This document shows, piece after piece, positions 50,814-58,800 of a DNA stretch of 64,000 nucleotides; position 1 is the first letter of the stretch; each line of letters opens with the position of its first letter. Source of the stretch: Chloroflexota bacterium. GTDB taxonomy: Bacteria; Chloroflexota; Anaerolineae; Anaerolineales; UBA11579. The stretch spans positions 124,001-188,000 of the forward strand of contig JACPVG010000029.1 of the NCBI GenBank assembly GCA_016191875.1. Reading direction: 5' to 3'. The position numbers were made by a program, and so were the translations under genes. The notes beneath the pieces were generated by a model. It saw nothing but the letters and a program-made list of their open reading frames with translations. It did no database searches and had not been told where the DNA came from.

Positions 50814-51947
50814 CTACAAGTTGCCGCGTTTTTCCTGCTCGAGTTCCAGCGACTCGAACAAGGCTTTGAAGTTGCCCTTGCCGAATCCGCGTGCGCCGCG
50901 CCGCTGGATGATCTCGACGAACGAGGTCGGGCGATCCTGAATCGGGCGGGTGAACACCTGAAGCAGATAACCTTCGTCGTCGCGGTCCACCAGGATGCCC
51001 AGTTCGCGGATACTCTGGAGGTTTTCCTTGATCTTGCCGACGCGCTCCGGCAACAGGTCGTAATAGGCGTCCGGAACGCGCAGGAACTCGATGCCGTTGG
51101 CGTGCAGTTTTTCCATAGTCGCAATGATGTCGCCGGTCTGGAGGGCGATGTGCTGGACGCCGGGGGAGTAATAGTAGTCCAGGTATTCTTCGATCTGGCT
51201 TTTCCTTTTGCCCTCGGCGGGTTCGTTTATGGGGAACTTGATGCGCCCGGTGCCGTTTTCCATCACCTTGGACATCAGCGCGGAATACTCGGTGCTGATG
51301 TCCTTATCGTCGAAGTGCAGCAGCTGGCGGAATCCCATCACCTGGTGATACCAGTTGACCCAGTAGTTCATCTTGCCCAGTTGGACATTGCCGACCATGT
51401 GGTCGATGGCGACCAGGCCGGCTGAATTGGCTTCCATTTCGAGGGGACGGTAGGTTGGGGCGAAAACGCCGCTGTACTCGCTACGGTCAACGAAGGCGTG
51501 CAGGACATCCCCGTAGGCGTGGATGGCGGAGGTGCGGTAGCGCCCGTTCTCGTCGCGTTCTTCGCGGGGTTCCCAGGCCGGGCGGGCGCCGCGGCTGGTA
51601 GTGGCTTCGAATGCCTTCTCCACGTCGTCCACTTCCAGGGCGATGACTTTGACGCCGTCGCCATGCAGCAGGTGATGGGCGGCCAGGCTGCTGGAGGGGC
51701 CGTAAGCCGAAGAGAGGACGAATCGAATGTGGCCGCTTTCCAGAACATAGGAGGCAAATTCGCGGTTGCCGGTCTCCAGGCCGGAATAGGCCACCGGTCT
51801 GAAGCCGTAGGCCTTCCACCAATAGTACATGGCGTGTTTGGCGTTGCCCACGTAGAAGTGCACGTGGTCGATGTTCTTGAGTTTGAGGAAATCGGCTTCT
51901 TCGGTGATGGGGCGCGCTACGCTTTTTGGAGACTTTACCTGAACCAT
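50814..51947 (-). CDS. hppD: 4-hydroxyphenylpyruvate dioxygenase
   Basis: This Fe(II) enzyme converts 4-hydroxyphenylpyruvate to homogentisate. ATG 51947 (AAGGAGCT eight bases upstream) gives 377 residues; the longer open frame is not homologous. Two vicinal-oxygen-chelate domains are present. The C-terminal half carries the iron ligands His in IDHMVGNV, His in GVQHIALQTGDI and Glu in TSFVEIIQRRG. The end GFGKGNFKALFESLELEQ is typical of the family. It is the first gene of the tyrosine operon, with the TrmH gene 94 bases upstream on the same strand. Confidence 0.95.
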   Translation of the reverse strand: MVQVKSPKSVARPITEEADFLKLKNIDHVHFYVGNAKHAMYYWWKAYGFRPVAYSGLETGNREFASYVLESGHIRFVLSSAYGPSSSLAAHHLLHGDGVKVIALEVDDVEKAFEATTSRGARPAWEPREERDENGRYRTSAIHAYGDVLHAFVDRSEYSGVFAPTYRPLEMEANSAGLVAIDHMVGNVQLGKMNYWVNWYHQVMGFRQLLHFDDKDISTEYSALMSKVMENGTGRIKFPINEPAEGKRKSQIEEYLDYYYSPGVQHIALQTGDIIATMEKLHANGIEFLRVPDAYYDLLPERVGKIKENLQSIRELGILVDRDDEGYLLQVFTRPIQDRPTSFVEIIQRRGARGFGKGNFKALFESLELEQEKRGNL

Positions 51948-52041
51948 CGGGAGCTCCTTCCGGTCGTCCAAATTGGGCCAACGACAGCCGCTTTCAGATG
52001 ACGAAATTGGGCTGTGCTTAAATCCATTATAAACGAGGGCG

Positions 52042-52851
52042 TCACTGCGAGGACGCGGGGCGCGAGAATCCGTCCTGCATCGCGTACAGCAGGACGCCCG
52101 CGGCAACGCTCAGGTTGAGGGATGAGACATGGCCCTGCATGGGCAGCCGGACAACGACGTCGCAGAACTCAACGTGTTCCGCTGAAAGGCCATGCCGCTC
52201 ACTGCCCAGCAGCAGGATGGCAGGCTGGCTGAATTCAACCGCGCGGTAGTCCCGGGCAGCGCGTGCAGATGTGCCGTAAACCTGATATCCCTGTCGGCGA
52301 CTCCAGTGAGCAAAGCCTTCGAACGTCGCCTGGGCGACCGGCAGCCAGAAAAGCGCCCCCAGGCTGGCGCGCACGGCAGTGGGGTGGGTCGGATCCACGC
52401 CCCCGTCCAGCAGAATCAATCCGCCTGCGCCGACCGCGTCCAGCGTGCGTAACAGGGTTCCAACATTGCCGGGATCCTGGGGGGCGACAGCCGCGGCCAG
52501 CCAGGGGTGGGTGGCCGCGGCGAGTTCGTCCAACGCGGTCGGGCGGCAACGGGCAACCGCCAAGATGCCCTGGGGGTTGTCTTTGGTTGCCAGCCCATCA
52601 AAGACATCCGCGGCGACCTGGAAGCCTGGGATGTCCTGCATTGCGGCGCTTTCCAACAATGTTTGCGCATAGCCATCATCTCTAAAGTCCGGACTTGTCA
52701 GAAAAAATTCAAGCGGATATCCCGCTTCCAGGGCCGCGCCGACATGGGCGAGGCCCTCGACAAGGAAAAGGCCGGTCTGTTCGCGATTCTTCCTGCGTAT
52801 CAGCCCGCGCGCCAATTTGACCTTTGCGTTATTTCGTGAGATCAACTCCAC
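52042..52851 (-). CDS. SpoU/TrmH-family RNA 2'-O-methyltransferase
   Basis: This 269-residue enzyme of the SPOUT class is probably an rRNA (RlmB/TsnR-like) methyltransferase using S-adenosylmethionine. The three SpoU motifs are present: motif 1 PQDPGNVGTLLRTLDA, motif 2 ILLLGSERHGLS, and motif 3 LPMQGHVSSLNLSVAAGVLL. The N-terminal substrate-binding domain begins with SRNNAKVKLARGLIRRKNRE. GTG 52851 has no Shine-Dalgarno but has TAGAAT exactly six bases upstream. Confidence 0.93.
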   Translation of the reverse strand: MELISRNNAKVKLARGLIRRKNREQTGLFLVEGLAHVGAALEAGYPLEFFLTSPDFRDDGYAQTLLESAAMQDIPGFQVAADVFDGLATKDNPQGILAVARCRPTALDELAAATHPWLAAAVAPQDPGNVGTLLRTLDAVGAGGLILLDGGVDPTHPTAVRASLGALFWLPVAQATFEGFAHWSRRQGYQVYGTSARAARDYRAVEFSQPAILLLGSERHGLSAEHVEFCDVVVRLPMQGHVSSLNLSVAAGVLLYAMQDGFSRPASSQ

Positions 52852-52857
52852 ACTTCT

Positions 52858-52863
52858 ATTCTA
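52858..52863 (-). promoter_or_regulatory. -10 box for leaderless start of the TrmH gene
   Basis: On the minus strand, TAGAAT, then six bases (AGAAGT), then GTG 52851. Same geometry as udk. Confidence 0.5.
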
Positions 52864-52903
52864 CCGCCGGCCACATTGATAGGTTTTGCGAGATGGGGCT
52901 GGC

Positions 52904-52909
52904 TATACT
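52904..52909 (+). promoter_or_regulatory. Candidate -10 box of the mevalonate cluster
   Basis: TATACT lies 71 bases before ATG 52981. No good -35 hexamer at standard spacing (TTGCGA is only 12 bases upstream). Confidence 0.35.
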
Positions 52910-52980
52910 GCGGATGGCCTGTTCCACTGCGCCGCGTTCTTTTGCTGACCAGATGCACGGAAAGAGGAAAACCGACTCGC

Positions 52981-54264
52981 ATGAGTTCGTCCCGAATCCC
53001 CGGTTTCTACAACCTCTCGGTGGCCGCGCGCCGGGAGCGGCTGGCTGCTGAAACCCGCCTCTCTGTTGAAGAACTGGCCGCGTTCGATGCGCAGGGCTTG
53101 TCCATCGAGCAGGCCGACCACATGATCGAAAACGTCATCGGTGTGCATGGGCTGCCGCTGGGGGTGGCGCTCAACTTCCTGGTCAATGGGCGCGACGTAC
53201 TGGTCCCAATGGCGGTCGAAGAACCCTCGGTGGTGGCCGGCGCGTCTTTCATGGCGAAGCTGGCACGGGCGGGCGGCGGCTTCCGGACGGTCGCCCCGGA
53301 GCCGGTGATGATCGGCCAGATGCAGCTGCTGGACGTGGATGATTTGCAGGCGGCGGCTGATGCCATTCTGGCCGAAAAAGAAAGGCTGCTGGCTGAGACA
53401 GCCGAGATCGACCCGGTCTTGAAAAGACTGGGTGGAGGGCCGCGCGACCTTGAAATCCGCCGCATCGAGCAATCTCCAATCGGGCCATTTCTGGTATTGC
53501 ACCTGATCTACGATGTGCGCGACGCCATGGGAGCAAACGCCATCAACACCGCCTGCGAACGGCTGGCCCCGCGCATCGAAGCCCTGAGCGGGGGGCGCGT
53601 GCATCTGCGCATCCTGAGCAACCTGGCTGACCGGCGCGTGGCGAGAAGCGAATGCACGATACCGCTTTCCGAGCTTGCCTTTCAGGAGTTCAGCGCCGAA
53701 CAGGTGCGGGATGGCGTTATCGAGGCCTGGGCGTTCGCGGCAGCGGACCCCTACCGGGCTGCCACGCACAACAAGGGCATTATGAACGGCGTGGATGCAG
53801 TGGTGATCGCCACTGGCAACGACTGGCGGGCGGTGGAAGCCGGCGGGCACGCCTATGCTGCCCGCAGCGGGCGATATACCTCGCTGAGTGAATGGGGCAA
53901 GGATAGAGAGGGGAACCTGGTGGGCAGGCTGGAACTGCCGATAGCGGTGGGCATCGTGGGTGGAGCCACGAAGGTGCACCCGGCGGCGCGGGCGGCCTTG
54001 AAACTGATGGGCATCGAGAACGCCGGGCAACTGGCGGAGGTGATCGTTTCCGTGGGCCTGGCGCAGAACCTGGCGGCGCTACGGGCGCTGGCGACCGAAG
54101 GTATCCAACGCGGCCATATGGGCCTGCACGCCCGGCAGGTGGCTATCGCGGCCGGCGCGGAAGGCGAACAAATCGAAAGACTGGCGGCGCAACTCGTGTC
54201 CGAAGGGGCCGTGCGGAGCGACCGCGCCGAGGAAATCCTGAAGGAGTGGCAGCATAATGGCTGA
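52981..54264 (+). CDS. mvaA: Hydroxymethylglutaryl-CoA reductase (class II type)
   Basis: This 427-residue enzyme reduces HMG-CoA to mevalonate, or works in reverse. ATG 52981 is chosen because it begins the conserved N-terminus [15 protein letters not shown] and has GAGGAA upstream. Class II signatures are [17 protein letters not shown] and [29 protein letters not shown] for the dinucleotide site, [13 protein letters not shown] with the catalytic lysine, and GGATKVHP. Class II enzymes were first known from mevalonate degraders, but they also serve biosynthesis in many bacteria. The co-encoded HMG-CoA synthase makes the biosynthetic direction likely. It overlaps the next gene by eight bases. 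Confidence 0.96.
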   Translation: MSSSRIPGFYNLSVAARRERLAAETRLSVEELAAFDAQGLSIEQADHMIENVIGVHGLPLGVALNFLVNGRDVLVPMAVEEPSVVAGASFMAKLARAGGGFRTVAPEPVMIGQMQLLDVDDLQAAADAILAEKERLLAETAEIDPVLKRLGGGPRDLEIRRIEQSPIGPFLVLHLIYDVRDAMGANAINTACERLAPRIEALSGGRVHLRILSNLADRRVARSECTIPLSELAFQEFSAEQVRDGVIEAWAFAAADPYRAATHNKGIMNGVDAVVIATGNDWRAVEAGGHAYAARSGRYTSLSEWGKDREGNLVGRLELPIAVGIVGGATKVHPAARAALKLMGIENAGQLAEVIVSVGLAQNLAALRALATEGIQRGHMGLHARQVAIAAGAEGEQIERLAAQLVSEGAVRSDRAEEILKEWQHNG

Positions 54265-55324
54265 CATGGAGAAATTGCTCAAACCTGAACACCCCGTTGG
54301 AATCGTCGGTTACGGCGCGTACGTTCCGCGTTACCGCCTACCGGCCAGCGAAGTGGCCCGTATCTGGACCGACGGCACTGGCGGCCTGCCCATTAAGGAG
54401 AAGTCCGTACCAGGCCTGGATGAAGACGTGGTGACGATGTCGGTAGAGGCGGCGCGCAACGCGCTGCTGCGAGCCGGAATCCCGCCGACCGAGATTCGCG
54501 CGGTGTGGGTCGGTTCTGAATCGCACCCCTACGCGGTCAAGCCGACCTCCACCATCGTGGCCGAGGCCATCGGCGCGGTGCCCAACACGCAGGCGGCGGA
54601 TTGGGAATTTGCCTGCAAGGCAGGCACGGAGGCGATGGTGGCAGCCATGGGGCTAGTTGGTTCGGGCATGGCGCGCTATGCCATGGCTATCGGGATGGAC
54701 ACCGCCCAGGGCCGTCCGGGCGACGCCCTCGAATACACGGCCGGGGCGGGGGGCGCGGCCTTCATCCTCGGCCTCGAGGAGGATTCACTGGCGGTGATCG
54801 AGGCCTCGTACTCTTACGTCACGGATACGCCCGATTTCTGGCGGCGCGCCGACCAGAAGTACCCGGAACACGGCCATCGCTTCACCGGCGAACCGGCCTA
54901 CTTCCACCACATCGTTTCGGCGGCCGAGGCGGTGATGGAAGCGACGGGCACCAAGGCGGAAGATTACCAGTACGCTGTCTTCCACCAGCCTAACGCCAAG
55001 TTCCCGCAGCGCGCCGGCCAGATGCTGGGCTTCATGCCGGAGCAGATCGAGACCGGGCTGCTGGTGCAGGATATCGGCAACACGTATTCCGGCGCGGCCA
55101 TTATTGGCCTGACCGCTATCCTGGACATCGCCAAGCCCGGCGACCGCATCCTGATGACCTCATTCGGCTCCGGGGCGGGCTCGGACAGCATGGTGATCCG
55201 GGTGACCGAGCGAATCGATGCCAGCCGCGGCAAAGCGCCAACGACCCAAGAGTACATAACGCGCCGCACGGAAATCGATTATGCGCAGTATGTCCGCATG
55301 CGCGGCAAGCTGACGATGAAATGA
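54257..55324 (+). CDS. Hydroxymethylglutaryl-CoA synthase (archaeal type)
   Basis: This 355-residue thiolase-superfamily enzyme condenses acetyl-CoA with acetoacetyl-CoA. It is of the archaeal type. Catalytic Cys120 lies in [15 protein letters not shown], the histidine in [15 protein letters not shown] (near 244), and the glutamate candidate in the [20 protein letters not shown] region. In archaea this enzyme forms a complex with a thiolase and a DUF35 protein, and homologues of both follow here in the same order. That makes a shared CoA-binding assembly probable. It starts inside the HMG-CoA reductase gene. Confidence 0.95.
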   Translation: MADMEKLLKPEHPVGIVGYGAYVPRYRLPASEVARIWTDGTGGLPIKEKSVPGLDEDVVTMSVEAARNALLRAGIPPTEIRAVWVGSESHPYAVKPTSTIVAEAIGAVPNTQAADWEFACKAGTEAMVAAMGLVGSGMARYAMAIGMDTAQGRPGDALEYTAGAGGAAFILGLEEDSLAVIEASYSYVTDTPDFWRRADQKYPEHGHRFTGEPAYFHHIVSAAEAVMEATGTKAEDYQYAVFHQPNAKFPQRAGQMLGFMPEQIETGLLVQDIGNTYSGAAIIGLTAILDIAKPGDRILMTSFGSGAGSDSMVIRVTERIDASRGKAPTTQEYITRRTEIDYAQYVRMRGKLTMK

Positions 55325-55349
55325 GCGATAACGAGAGTGTCTGCATTCG

Positions 55350-56546
55350 ATGACAAAGAAGAAACGAGTATCCCTGATGAACGAGGTAGTCATTGCCGGC
55401 GTCGGCCAGACAGCGGTGGGCGAACATTGGGATGTGTCGCTGCGTGAGCTGGCCTTTGCGGCGATGGAAGCGGCCCGCGCCGACGCGGGAGGCTTGAAGC
55501 CCCAGGCCCTGTATGTGGGCAACATGCTGGGCGCGGCGTTGTCGCGGCAATCGCACCTTGCGACCCTGCTGGTGGATTTCGCCGGCCTGCAGGGGGTGGA
55601 AGCCCTTACCATAGAAGCGGCAGGGGCCAGCGGCGGCGCGGCCCTGCGCCAGGGCTATCTGGCGGTGGCGAGCGGGGCAGTGGATGTGGCCCTGGTGCTC
55701 GGCGTGGAGAAGATGTCCGACCAGACCGTCTCCAGCGTGGAGGCGGCGGCGGCCACCGGCACGGACGCGGATTACGAGGCCGAACACGGCCTGACGCTGA
55801 CGGCCCAGGCGGCCCTGCTGATGCGGCGCTATCTGCATGAATTCTCGCCGCCACCGTTCGCGCTGGCCGGGTTCCCGGTGACGGCGCATGCCAATGGCGC
55901 GGGCAACAAGTATGCCATGTTCCAGAAGGCGATCAAGCCGGAGACTTACCAGAAGGCCGGTTATGTGAGCGAACCGCTGAACATGTTCGATGTGGCCCCC
56001 AGCGCGGACGGGGCGGCGGGGGTGGTGCTCGCCAACCCGGCCATCCTGCCGGAAGATTTCGGGCACCGGCGGGTGCGCGTGGCGGGTTCCAGCCTCGTTA
56101 CGGATACGCTGGCGCTGCACGACCGGCCGGACCCGCTGGCGTTCCACGCGGCGCGGCTGTCGATCGAGCGCGCCTGCGCCCAGGCGGGCCTCAGTCCGGC
56201 CGACGTGGACCTGTTCGAGCTCTTCGATGCCTATTCTATCTATGCGGCTCTGAGCCTGGAGGCCGCCGGGCTGGCCGAGCGCGGCCAGGGCTGGCAGTGG
56301 GCGCAAAACGGCGCGCTGACCCTGACGGGCAAGATGCCGATTGCTACGCTGGGCGGCCTGAAGGCGCGCGGCAATCCGGGCGGCGCAACCGGGGTGTACC
56401 AGGCGGTGGAAGCCACCTTGCAATTGCGGGGTCAGGCAGGCGGAAACCAGGTGGAAGGCGCCCGCACGGCGCTGATCCAATGCCTGGGCGGCCCGGCCAG
56501 CACCGCGGCGACGCATGTGCTTGCCGCTGGCAGTGACCCGGCCTGA
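55350..56546 (+). CDS. Thiolase-superfamily protein lacking canonical catalytic residues
   Basis: This 398-residue protein closely matches archaeal acetyl-CoA C-acetyltransferases throughout (ALYVGNMLGAALSRQSHLAT, VLGVEKMSDQTV, KMPIATLGGLKARG). Three key positions are changed. The nucleophile motif A-C-A-S-G reads EAAGASGG (Gly92). The H-D-C/A-F motif reads ELFDAYS (Phe292). The G-H-P motif reads ARGNPGGATG (Asn342). Ordinary thiolytic condensation through an acyl-cysteine is therefore not expected. It may be a scaffold in the HMG-CoA synthase-DUF35 complex or have a different, aldolase-like activity as in Ltp2-DUF35 pairs. ATG 55377 is an alternative start. Confidence 0.85.
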   Translation: MTKKKRVSLMNEVVIAGVGQTAVGEHWDVSLRELAFAAMEAARADAGGLKPQALYVGNMLGAALSRQSHLATLLVDFAGLQGVEALTIEAAGASGGAALRQGYLAVASGAVDVALVLGVEKMSDQTVSSVEAAAATGTDADYEAEHGLTLTAQAALLMRRYLHEFSPPPFALAGFPVTAHANGAGNKYAMFQKAIKPETYQKAGYVSEPLNMFDVAPSADGAAGVVLANPAILPEDFGHRRVRVAGSSLVTDTLALHDRPDPLAFHAARLSIERACAQAGLSPADVDLFELFDAYSIYAALSLEAAGLAERGQGWQWAQNGALTLTGKMPIATLGGLKARGNPGGATGVYQAVEATLQLRGQAGGNQVEGARTALIQCLGGPASTAATHVLAAGSDPA

Positions 56547-56604
56547 TAGGTTTTGATAGCGCACCGAACGTAGACTTAGACTGACGTAACCCAAGGAGAG
56601 TGAC

Positions 56605-57009
56605 ATGGACATCCCGCGCCATTGGCGATTGAAGAAACAACGATATGCACTGGTGGGCGAAGTGTGTGGCCATTGCGATACCAAGGTGTTCCCGCCGCGC
56701 GACATCTGCCCGGCGTGCGGCGAGGAGGCCAAGACGCTCTACCAGTTCAGCGGCCGCGGAGAAGTGTATTCCTACACGACAGTGTACGAAGCGCCGGCGG
56801 GGTTCGAAGAAGGTGCGCCGTATACCATCGCGATGGTGCGTCTCGCAGAAGGCCCGCTGGTGACCGCGCAGTTGACGGACCTGGAGGAGAAGCGGGTGGA
56901 GATCGGCATGCCGGTGGAGATGGTGACGCGCAAACTGCGCAACGCCACCGACGAGCGCGGCATGCTGGTGTATGGCTACAAATTCAGGCCGGTAGTTGCC
57001 GTTCCGTAG
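56605..57009 (+). CDS. DUF35 zinc-ribbon/OB-fold protein
   Basis: This 134-residue acyl-CoA-associated protein has a rubredoxin-like zinc ribbon (C21-x2-C24 and C35-x2-C38 in VCGHCDTKVFPPRDICPACG) followed by an OB fold (GEVYSYTTVYEAPAGFEEGA, then PYTIAMVRLAEGPLVTAQL). In archaea the DUF35 subunit bridges thiolase and HMG-CoA synthase and holds the CoA pantetheine arm. Position as last gene of this cluster fits that role. AAGGAGAG precedes ATG 56605. A strong terminator follows. Confidence 0.93.
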   Translation: MDIPRHWRLKKQRYALVGEVCGHCDTKVFPPRDICPACGEEAKTLYQFSGRGEVYSYTTVYEAPAGFEEGAPYTIAMVRLAEGPLVTAQLTDLEEKRVEIGMPVEMVTRKLRNATDERGMLVYGYKFRPVVAVP

Positions 57010-57034
57010 TGGACGTTGTATACGAGCAGAGCGA

Positions 57035-57066
57035 CAAAGCGTCCTCCATCGATGGAGGACGCTTTG
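57035..57066. terminator. Terminator of the mevalonate cluster
   Basis: A perfect 32-base palindrome (CAAAGCGTCCTCCATC and its complement) begins 26 bases after the DUF35 stop and is followed by TTAT. Confidence 0.8.
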
Positions 57067-57250
57067 TTATCCAGACCTGAGCACATGAAGAATCCAACGG
57101 GCTACGGACTGCCTGTGGCCCGGCGAATGAGCTCCACTCCGCTATTGCTTCGTCCTTTCAAATTGTGTATGATTCAATCATCAAGGTTGATGGGGGTAGG
57201 GTAATGCCGGGGGGCGCGTTGAACCGGGTTGTGTATTGATTGCGGCTGCT
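57067..57250. other. Noncoding stretch between terminator and inverted-repeat element
   Basis: No gene with plausible codon use, start and ribosome binding site was seen on either strand. With the element that follows, the gap between DUF35 and the next gene is 437 bases. Confidence 0.5.
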
Positions 57251-57388
57251 AAGTAGTTGGCCGTAAGTGTTTAGAAATAACGATGCGCCAAAACGGCCAA
57301 CTATTAAAAGTAGTCTAGAAGGTTCTTCGAGGGCAAACATGCTGGATGTTCAGACCGTCCTATTTTAAAGACTTTCGGTGGACCACTT
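57251..57388 (+). mobile_element. Miniature inverted-repeat element, copy 2
   Basis: A 138-base element related over its whole length to the one at 18777-18912 (opposite strand). The left end is AAGTAGTTGGCCGTAAGTG. The complement of the right end is AAGTGGTCCACCGAAAGTC. About 21 of the first 30 bases pair. The inner palindrome AGTTGGCC...GGCCAACT and the block TTAAAAGTAGTC are shared by both copies. It has no coding capacity and lies directly upstream of a lipoprotein gene, so it may carry its promoter or leader. Confidence 0.75.
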
Positions 57389-57446
57389 TACATCAGCCGT
57401 TAATTCGTTTCGATGTCGTATATGCGATGATGATATGGAGGAACAA

Positions 57447-58367
57447 ATGAGCCGCAAATCTTTCCCGCCAGCCATTGTTTTAATATTGACCCTATTGTTT
57501 TCTATTGGCTGCAATTTGCTCACTGGAACATCACAGCCGCAGCAGATGGGAACGATCAAGGTCGTCAACACTCACGTCAGAGGCAGTGATGCATTCCCAG
57601 GAGGGAGGGGCCTACCGGATGCCCGCGAGTATGGGGTCTGTATTATCACCTATCCGCCTGTTGCCGGACTAACCAAGCCCACCTTCGACATGATTTTAGC
57701 CAAGGATGGAGGGGAGACCACCTATGCGCTGCCAGCCGGCGTCTATATCGTGCAGGAATGGCAATTTGACTCGGAGATCAACGACGATCCGCTCTATTCA
57801 CCCGCTATGAAGACCTATGTTCGTCCAGTGGAGACTATCGTTCTCGAGGCGGATGAGACAATTGTGTTTGGGAGCGAGCGCACCCTGCCGCAGCCGGGCG
57901 ACTTTGTAGAAGGGAACCCCATCAACCCCAATTGCGGAGGAGCGGCCGCGGGACCGGGCGTGTTTCCCACGAACACTCCTGAGACATCCAGCGAGGAAGA
58001 GTTCTTCGCGGTCAGGAGTATTGGGGCAGCTTTCAATGGGGCGACCGCGCCCACCACATTTGCCATCGATGATTCGTGGCTTGTAACGCTTATCATCACC
58101 TATCACTGGAACGGCGGCCAGGGGGCGGAGCCGGGAACCATAGGCTTGCAGGACGCGAACGGCAATCTTTATGGCCCCTGGCAGGCAAGCGGAACGCCGG
58201 GGCAAGGCGGGGCCCCGAATGCCTACTGGACCGTGAATCCGAATATCGTCATCCCCGCCGGCACCTACACCGTGATCGACTCCGATCCGGACACCTGGGC
58301 GCAGAACGATGAAACGGGTGGCGCAGGCATGGCTTGGGGCAGCGGTATCCGTCAGAACAACCCGTGA
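57447..58367 (+). CDS. Lipoprotein of unknown function
   Basis: This 306-residue lipoprotein has Cys22 in LLFSIGC. ATG 57447 is chosen because GGAGGA lies six bases upstream; the frame is open back into the repeat element but has no coding character there. Two beta-rich regions are seen: residues 35-160 (MGTIKVVNTHVRGSDAFPG, then TTYALPAGVYIVQEWQFD), resembling a surface-protein beta sandwich, and residues 190-306 (WLVTLIITYHWNGGQGAEPG, GLQDANGNLYGPW, VIPAGTYTVIDSDPDTWAQN). No catalytic motif was seen. A cell-surface binding protein is likely. Confidence 0.75.
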   Translation: MSRKSFPPAIVLILTLLFSIGCNLLTGTSQPQQMGTIKVVNTHVRGSDAFPGGRGLPDAREYGVCIITYPPVAGLTKPTFDMILAKDGGETTYALPAGVYIVQEWQFDSEINDDPLYSPAMKTYVRPVETIVLEADETIVFGSERTLPQPGDFVEGNPINPNCGGAAAGPGVFPTNTPETSSEEEFFAVRSIGAAFNGATAPTTFAIDDSWLVTLIITYHWNGGQGAEPGTIGLQDANGNLYGPWQASGTPGQGGAPNAYWTVNPNIVIPAGTYTVIDSDPDTWAQNDETGGAGMAWGSGIRQNNP

Positions 58368-58800
58368 TAGAGCGCACTGATGTGACAACATAAACACTCA
58401 CCCCCCGCCCATCGTGTACCCCATACCCATATCCTCTGTTGTGTGGGCGAAACCTGCCCAATACAGCGTGCACTGGACTTGTGGGAGTCGGCGCGTTTTC
58501 AGGCGGGTTCCGTCAAAGCGGCGTTGTCACGTCCCACCCCAAGCCAGTAACGCAATCCGTTGGGCGGCAAGAACCGGCACATCGCGAGACGCCCGAGGCA
58601 TTCAAGAATAGAGACTATTGGTCTGTTGGCTGGCATGAGCCGAAGGCGGTTTTGTTTTCATAACGTGGCACTGAACCTGCACGTTGTCTGAAAATGAACG
58701 GCGTTTCGGCTTGCCCCGCCTGCTTGCCTGTGCTACATTCACTTGTAGAGATTCAAACCTCGAATTAAACGCCGCGTGCGCCGGTCTCTCGGAGCGAATC
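58368..58800. other. 433-base stretch without a confident gene
   Basis: Short frames exist on both strands (for example 58439-58663), but they lack ribosome binding sites and have unusual composition for this genome. A TACATT element at 58735-58740 may belong to the promoter of the LysM lipoprotein gene. A dispersed noncoding repeat is possible, but no second copy was seen in the window. Confidence 0.4.

Noticed and set aside
51948-52106. N-terminal extension of HPPD
   Set aside because: No homology and it would overlap trmH; ATG 51947 has a strong Shine-Dalgarno.
58414-58663. Overlapping plus-strand frames of 65 and 74 codons
   Set aside because: No ribosome binding sites, unusual amino-acid composition, and no similarity to a known protein recognised.
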